Shown piece by piece: positions 13,920-17,485 of a stretch of 17,485 nucleotides of DNA (positions are counted from its first letter, which is position 1; the number at the start of each line of letters is the position of its first letter). The DNA is from Parvularcula sp. (GTDB lineage: Bacteria > Pseudomonadota > Alphaproteobacteria > Caulobacterales > Parvularculaceae): positions 1-17,485 of the forward strand of contig DNZB01000135.1 in NCBI GenBank assembly GCA_003506635.1, read 5' to 3'. The position numbers and the translations under genes are program-made. Under the pieces are notes generated by a model that saw nothing but the letters and a program-made list of their open reading frames with translations, did not search any database and had not been told where the DNA came from.

Positions 13920-14848
13920 CGCCGCCGGTCGAGCGCCGCGGCTACGTTTTCAAGCGTTACGCGGCTGACGCGGACGTTTGATTCCTGCGTCACCCCGGCG
14001 ATATGCGGCGTCAGGATGACGTTTTTGAGCCCCGCGAATTTCGCGCCGGCCGCTGGTCCCAATGGTTCTTCTTCAAAGACATCGAGCGCTGCGCCGGCGA
14101 TACGGCCTTCCTGCAACGCGCCCGCAAGCGCGGTTTCATCAACGACCCCGCCGCGCGCTGCGTTGATTAGGACCGCCGATTTCTTCATTTCCCCGATCGC
14201 GGCCGCGCCGATCATATGCCGGGTCTCTTCCGACAGCGGCGTATGCAAGCTGACGATGTCCGCTTCAGCGAGCAGCGAATGCAGCGGCAGATTGCGGACG
14301 CCGCGCCAATGCGCGTCATCAGCGGGGAGATAGGGATCATAAGCGGCGACTTCCATGCCTAGCGCGCGCGCGCGCGCCGCCGTCAGCCGGGCGATTGCGC
14401 CATAGCCGACAAGCCCCAACGTGCGCCCGAAAACCTCGCCGCCGATCAGCGCATTGCGCGGCCACTTTCCACCTGCGACCTCGGCGGAGGAGTCGTATGC
14501 CCGCCGTACAAGGATCATCGCCGCCGCAATCACATATTCGGCGACAGCGATGTCATTGGCGCCGGTCGCCGGAAATACGTCAATCGACCGCGCCTTGCAG
14601 GCGTCTATGTCGATATTGTCAAGCCCGACGCCAAGCCGTCCGACAACAGCGAGCCGCGGCGATGCATCCAGAAGCGCGGAGCGCACCTGGGTGCGGTTGC
14701 GCACGACGATCGCGCGCGCATCCTTAAGCGCGGCGTGAAGGCGCGCCGGCTCGTCGACAAGTTTCGGATCGTAGAAAACGTCGCGACCTTTAAGGATGCT
14801 CGCGATAGCCGCCTCGTCAAGAAATTCGGAAATGACAATCTCAGGCAT
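13916..14848 (-). CDS. slcC: (S)-sulfolactate dehydrogenase-like D-2-hydroxyacid dehydrogenase
   Basis: SlcC oxidises (S)-3-sulfolactate to 3-sulfopyruvate with NAD+. This 310-aa protein starts at ATG 14848, with AGGAG 12 bases upstream; the frame is open to 15013, but that part lies inside the exporter gene. It opens MPEIVISEFLDEAAI, like characterised SlcC as I recall it. The Rossmann motif is GLVGYGAIA at 145-153, and Asp171 after the second strand predicts NAD rather than NADP. Catalytic residues are Arg232 (NAARGGVVDE), Glu261 (DVFEEEPL) and His282 (TPHIAGVTQESN). The general family includes phosphoglycerate and other 2-hydroxyacid dehydrogenases; the sulfolactate call rests on comC and suyB in the same operon and on the N- and C-terminal resemblance. 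Confidence 0.83.
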   Translation of the reverse strand: MPEIVISEFLDEAAIASILKGRDVFYDPKLVDEPARLHAALKDARAIVVRNRTQVRSALLDASPRLAVVGRLGVGLDNIDIDACKARSIDVFPATGANDIAVAEYVIAAAMILVRRAYDSSAEVAGGKWPRNALIGGEVFGRTLGLVGYGAIARLTAARARALGMEVAAYDPYLPADDAHWRGVRNLPLHSLLAEADIVSLHTPLSEETRHMIGAAAIGEMKKSAVLINAARGGVVDETALAGALQEGRIAGAALDVFEEEPLGPAAGAKFAGLKNVILTPHIAGVTQESNVRVSRVTLENVAAALDRRR

Positions 14849-14865
14849 CGCGCAAAAGGGCTCCT

Positions 14866-15864
14866 TCAGATGAAATAGACGGCGGCGAGCGCCGCCGCGA
14901 GCAACGTCAGCGTTGTACCGATGACGACGCCTATATGCCGCGGGCCGAGATCGGCCATGGCTTTGAGCGATGTCTTCATGCCAAGCGCGGCGATCGCCGC
15001 AACCAGCAGCCATTGCGCGGCGGCGCCGACGGCCGCGCGCACAAGCGGCGGAAGGGCGCCGAGGCTGTTGATGACGAGCAGCGCGGCGAAGCCGACGGCG
15101 AACCAGGGGAAGGGCGCCTTGCCTTCCGCCGCCGAACGGCGCCCGGCGAGCGCGACGGCGATGACGACGATAGGAAGAAACGCAACGCGCAAGAGCTTCA
15201 CATACGTCGCGACGGCGCCGGCTTCCTCGGAGACGGCATAACCCGCGCCGACGACTTGCGCGACATCATGAATCGTCGCGCCGATCAGCCACCCGATGTC
15301 ACGGTCGCTAAATCCGAAAGCGCGAAAGAGGATCGGATAGGCGATCATCGCCAGCGTCGACAGCGAAGTGACGGCGATGACGGTGAAGAGCGTGTCGCGC
15401 TCCCCGTCCTCGCGTTTGGGTAGAACCGACGCAATGGCGAGCGCCGCCGAGGCGCCGCAAATGGCGACGGCGCCGCCGGTGAGGACGCCAAAGCGCGTGC
15501 GCCGGCCGAGAAGCCGGCTGCAGAGGACGCCGGCGCCGATGGTGACCAGGATAAGAAGCGGCGTCAGCAACACCGGCGCGGCGCCGAGGCTTGCAAGATC
15601 GCTGAAGGTGACGCGAACGCCGAGCAGCGCGACGCCGATCTTCAAGAGACGCGACGCGGTGAACTGAACGCCGTCGATGCAGGGCCCTTCAATGGTCAAA
15701 AAGTGAAACGACATGCCGATGAGGAGCGCAAAAAGCATGGTCGGCGCGCCGTAATGCTCGGAAAGAAAGGTCGACGCCGCCGCAATCGTGAATGCCATCA
15801 AGACGCCCGGCGCAAGGCGTCGGGCGTCGAGGAAGTTGTTGCGAGGTGCGGAAACGGCGCTCAC
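14866..15864 (-). CDS. PF03601 (YeiH/UPF0324) membrane protein, likely sulfite/sulfate exporter
   Basis: This is a 332-aa integral membrane protein with about ten hydrophobic helices. The hallmark GGAVAICGASAALAIAS lies in the middle, with GWLIGATIHDVAQVVGAGYAVS after it and ALGMKTSLKAMADLGPR near the end, all characteristic of PF03601. Members are annotated as putative sulfate exporters, and homologues occur in taurine, cysteate and sulfolactate gene clusters under names such as TauZ, CuyZ or SuyZ. The start is GTG 15864, overlapping the comC stop as GTGA; the slcC start follows 17 bp after its stop. Because the sulfite oxidase in this operon is periplasmic, the cargo here is more likely sulfite than sulfate. 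Transport direction and substrate are inferred. Confidence 0.85.
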   Translation of the reverse strand: MSAVSAPRNNFLDARRLAPGVLMAFTIAAASTFLSEHYGAPTMLFALLIGMSFHFLTIEGPCIDGVQFTASRLLKIGVALLGVRVTFSDLASLGAAPVLLTPLLILVTIGAGVLCSRLLGRRTRFGVLTGGAVAICGASAALAIASVLPKREDGERDTLFTVIAVTSLSTLAMIAYPILFRAFGFSDRDIGWLIGATIHDVAQVVGAGYAVSEEAGAVATYVKLLRVAFLPIVVIAVALAGRRSAAEGKAPFPWFAVGFAALLVINSLGALPPLVRAAVGAAAQWLLVAAIAALGMKTSLKAMADLGPRHIGVVIGTTLTLLAAALAAVYFI

Positions 15865-16877
15865 GCCGCCTCGCCGGCGAGCACGCGCAATTCGGTGAGC
15901 AGCGCCGGCGCGACGAAGAGCCCGGTCTGTTCCGCGGCGGCGCGATGTTTGAGGCGCGAGGCGCCCGGCATGCGCACGCCCGGTTCCGCCGCCATCGCCG
16001 CGGCCAACGCGCCCATGCGCGAGAGAAAAGCCCCGCCAGAGGTCGGTCCCGGATCGATCGCGATGAGAGCATGCCCTAGATCGGGCGGCGGGCCTTCGCC
16101 GTCCAAAAAGGAACTCGCCTCAAACCCGAAGTTTGACGCCGTAAGCGCCGCTGCGACGACTTCAATCATCAGCGCGAGCGCGGCGCCTTTGGCGCCGCCG
16201 ACCGGCGACATTGATCCGCTGAGCGCCGCGGCCGGATCGGTCGTCGGATTTCCATCGGCGTCAATTGCCCAGTCAGCCGGAATCTTCTCGCCGCCCTTCT
16301 TCGCCGCCACCACCTTGCCGCGCGCTGCGACCGACAAGGCGAGATCGATTACCAGCGGCGGGCCATGGCCAAGCGGCGCTGCGAAGGCGACGGGGTTGGT
16401 GCCAATCATCGGCGCCTTGCCGCCCCAGAAGGCCATCGCCTTCGGCGAATTGCCGAACAGGAACGCGACGAGTCCTTTCTCGGCAAGCCGCTCGACATGC
16501 GCGCCCGCCTGGCCGAAATGATGCGAACGCCGGATCGCCGCGACCGCGATGACGGATTTGCGCGCGAGTTCGTCAAGTTCTTCGATCGCGAGATCGATGG
16601 CGGGATAGGCAAAGCCGTGGCCGGCGTCGATCAGCGTCGCCGCTGGGGAAAGGCGCCGCGCCGCAGGGACGGCGTCCGTCTTCACTTTGCCGCAGCGGAC
16701 CTGCTCGACATAGGTTGAGACGCGCGAAAGGCCGTGTCCCTTTTGGCCGTCGCGTTCGGCGGCGACAAGCGCGAGCGCCGTCGATCGTGCGGCCGCTGCG
16801 CCGACCTCTTCGCGCAGGAGCGCCGCAATCGCCAGGCGCTCGGCTTCGAGAAGACTGATGGAAACAGCGCCGCTCAT
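15861..16877 (-). CDS. comC: (R)-sulfolactate dehydrogenase-like protein (malate/L-lactate dehydrogenase family)
   Basis: ComC belongs to the Ldh2/MDH2 family, unrelated in fold to SlcC, and interconverts sulfopyruvate and (R)-3-sulfolactate with NAD(P)H. This 338-aa protein starts at ATG 16877. Family blocks are DGQKGHGLSRVSTYVEQ (residues 43-59) with the conserved His48 and Arg52, RRSHHFGQAGAHVE (116-129) with the catalytic His region, GTNPVAFAAPLG (159-170), LVIDLALSVAARGKV (175-189) and PVGGAKGAALALMIEV (225-240). It lies 49 bp after suyB and overlaps the exporter start. Other family members reduce ureidoglycolate, 2,3-diketo-L-gulonate or piperideine carboxylates, so the substrate is assigned by context: together with SlcC it would invert (S)- to (R)-sulfolactate, the form cleaved by SuyAB. 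Confidence 0.83.
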   Translation of the reverse strand: MSGAVSISLLEAERLAIAALLREEVGAAAARSTALALVAAERDGQKGHGLSRVSTYVEQVRCGKVKTDAVPAARRLSPAATLIDAGHGFAYPAIDLAIEELDELARKSVIAVAAIRRSHHFGQAGAHVERLAEKGLVAFLFGNSPKAMAFWGGKAPMIGTNPVAFAAPLGHGPPLVIDLALSVAARGKVVAAKKGGEKIPADWAIDADGNPTTDPAAALSGSMSPVGGAKGAALALMIEVVAAALTASNFGFEASSFLDGEGPPPDLGHALIAIDPGPTSGGAFLSRMGALAAAMAAEPGVRMPGASRLKHRAAAEQTGLFVAPALLTELRVLAGEAA

Positions 16878-16896
16878 CTTTCGCGGGGTCCCCCAT

Positions 16897-16910
16897 CCGG
16901 CCTGCGCCGG
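16897..16910 (-). other. small hairpin in the suyB-comC spacer
   Basis: CCGGC at 16897-16901 and GCCGG at 16906-16910 pair around a four-base loop in the 49-bp spacer between suyB and comC. It lacks a T-run. Its role, if any, would be in mRNA stability or partial termination. Confidence 0.25.
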
Positions 16911-16926
16911 CCTTGCAGCGTGCGGA

Positions 16927-17485
16927 TCAGGCGCTGCGATAAAGCTTCGTCATGACGAATTCGCGGTGACCGAGCGCCTCGGCCGCCGTTACCCGCCCGT
17001 TCGCCGTGCGCACGACCATGTCGATGAGCGCATCACCCGCTCCGTTCATCGTCAGCTCACGGCGCAGCAGGCCGGACACGTCGAGATCAATATGCTCGGA
17101 CATGGTCCTGACGGTACGGGGGTTGGCGGTAAGCTTGATCACCGGCACGATCGGGTGGCCGATGACGTTGCCTTGCCCCGTGGGGAATGTGTGCACGGCG
17201 AAGCCCGCCGCCGCCATCAGCGTGACGCACTCCGCCGCCGCCGAAGACGAGTCCATGAAATACATGCCCGGGCCCTTTGACGGCGCCTCCGCCGGCCCCA
17301 GAACGTCGATATACTGAACCTCGCGACCGATTTTTTCGAGATTGCCCATCGCCTTTTCTTCGATGGTCGAGAGGCCGCCTTCGATGTTGCCTTTCGTCGG
17401 CTGGCTTTCGGAAAGGTCTGAGGTCTTGTGCGCCTCGATCACGTCGCGCTGATAGGCTTCGAAAGTGCGAATGAATTTCTCGCCG
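16927..17485 (-). CDS. suyB: (R)-sulfolactate sulfo-lyase large subunit, C-terminal part (cut by window edge)
   Basis: SuyAB cleaves (R)-3-sulfolactate to pyruvate and sulfite. The last 185 residues are visible and the frame is open to the window edge without a start, so roughly half of a protein of about 390 aa is seen. It belongs to the UxaA/GarD hydrolyase family. The SuyB branch is indicated by [63 protein letters not shown] and the C-terminal [26 protein letters not shown]; altronate dehydratase differs at these positions. The small subunit SuyA should be encoded just beyond the right edge. An internal GTG at 17442 is not the start. This gene anchors the interpretation of the whole downstream operon. 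Confidence 0.88.
   Translation of the reverse strand, partial: GEKFIRTFEAYQRDVIEAHKTSDLSESQPTKGNIEGGLSTIEEKAMGNLEKIGREVQYIDVLGPAEAPSKGPGMYFMDSSSAAAECVTLMAAAGFAVHTFPTGQGNVIGHPIVPVIKLTANPRTVRTMSEHIDLDVSGLLRRELTMNGAGDALIDMVVRTANGRVTAAEALGHREFVMTKLYRSA

Noticed and set aside
12936..14333. 465-codon plus-strand open frame
   Set aside because: It is antisense to glpD and slcC, both well supported. Long antisense frames are common in GC-rich DNA.
13916..15013. 365-aa version of the slcC-like protein starting at 15013
   Set aside because: The first 55 residues fall inside the exporter gene and are not dehydrogenase-like. ATG 14848 begins the conserved fold and has an AGGAG upstream.
16927..17485. 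Altronate or galactarate dehydratase (UxaA/GarD) for the partial gene
   Set aside because: The C-terminal motifs fit the SuyB branch better, and the neighbours are sulfolactate genes rather than uronate genes.

Overview
This window looks like chromosome from a GC-rich alphaproteobacterium. The evidence is the surA-pdxA-rsmA operon, a bolA / J-domain / cobS neighbourhood, a lipoprotein of the CC0125/CC1285 type, and very tight gene packing with many 4-bp stop/start overlaps. The genus cannot be read from the sequence. No tRNA, rRNA or CRISPR array was seen.

Layout. (1) 1-3552: the 5' end of a CinA-like gene on the minus strand, divergent from a plus-strand operon surA-pdxA-rsmA (periplasmic folding, vitamin B6 synthesis, 16S rRNA dimethylation). 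(2) 3553-4127: 575 bp without a convincing gene. It carries a possible structured RNA closed by a strong stem and a T-run. (3) 4128-5861 minus: a J-domain gene, apparently leaderless, followed by cobS of the aerobic cobaltochelatase without cobT beside it. (4) 5988-9962 plus: bolA and a rhomboid-family gene, then a lipoprotein, a small cupin protein, a hotdog thioesterase and an acyl-CoA synthetase. The last four are joined by overlaps or a 3-bp gap. (5) 9963-10577: a 5'-truncated IS3-family element with a nonsense mutation in its transposase. It lies at the junction of two convergent transcription units. (6) 10625-17485 minus: a seven-gene organosulfonate operon, whose 5' end lies beyond the window.

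The sulfonate operon is the most interesting part. In transcription order it reads suyB (partial), comC-like, yeiH/PF03601 exporter, slcC-like, glpD, sorA, sorB. From known families, (S)-3-sulfolactate would be oxidised by SlcC to sulfopyruvate, reduced by ComC to (R)-sulfolactate, and cleaved by SuyAB to pyruvate and sulfite. The sulfite would leave through the PF03601 protein and be oxidised to sulfate in the periplasm by the Tat-exported molybdenum enzyme SorA, with cytochrome SorB passing electrons to respiration. This is the C3-sulfonate stereoinversion route known from Chromohalobacter, joined here to its own sulfite disposal branch. The unexplained member is glpD, a near-canonical FAD glycerol-3-phosphate dehydrogenase. 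It could keep its usual role or act on a sulfonate analogue such as 2,3-dihydroxypropane-1-sulfonate (DHPS).

Limits: all assignments come from reading protein motifs and gene context by eye. No database search or folding calculation was run.
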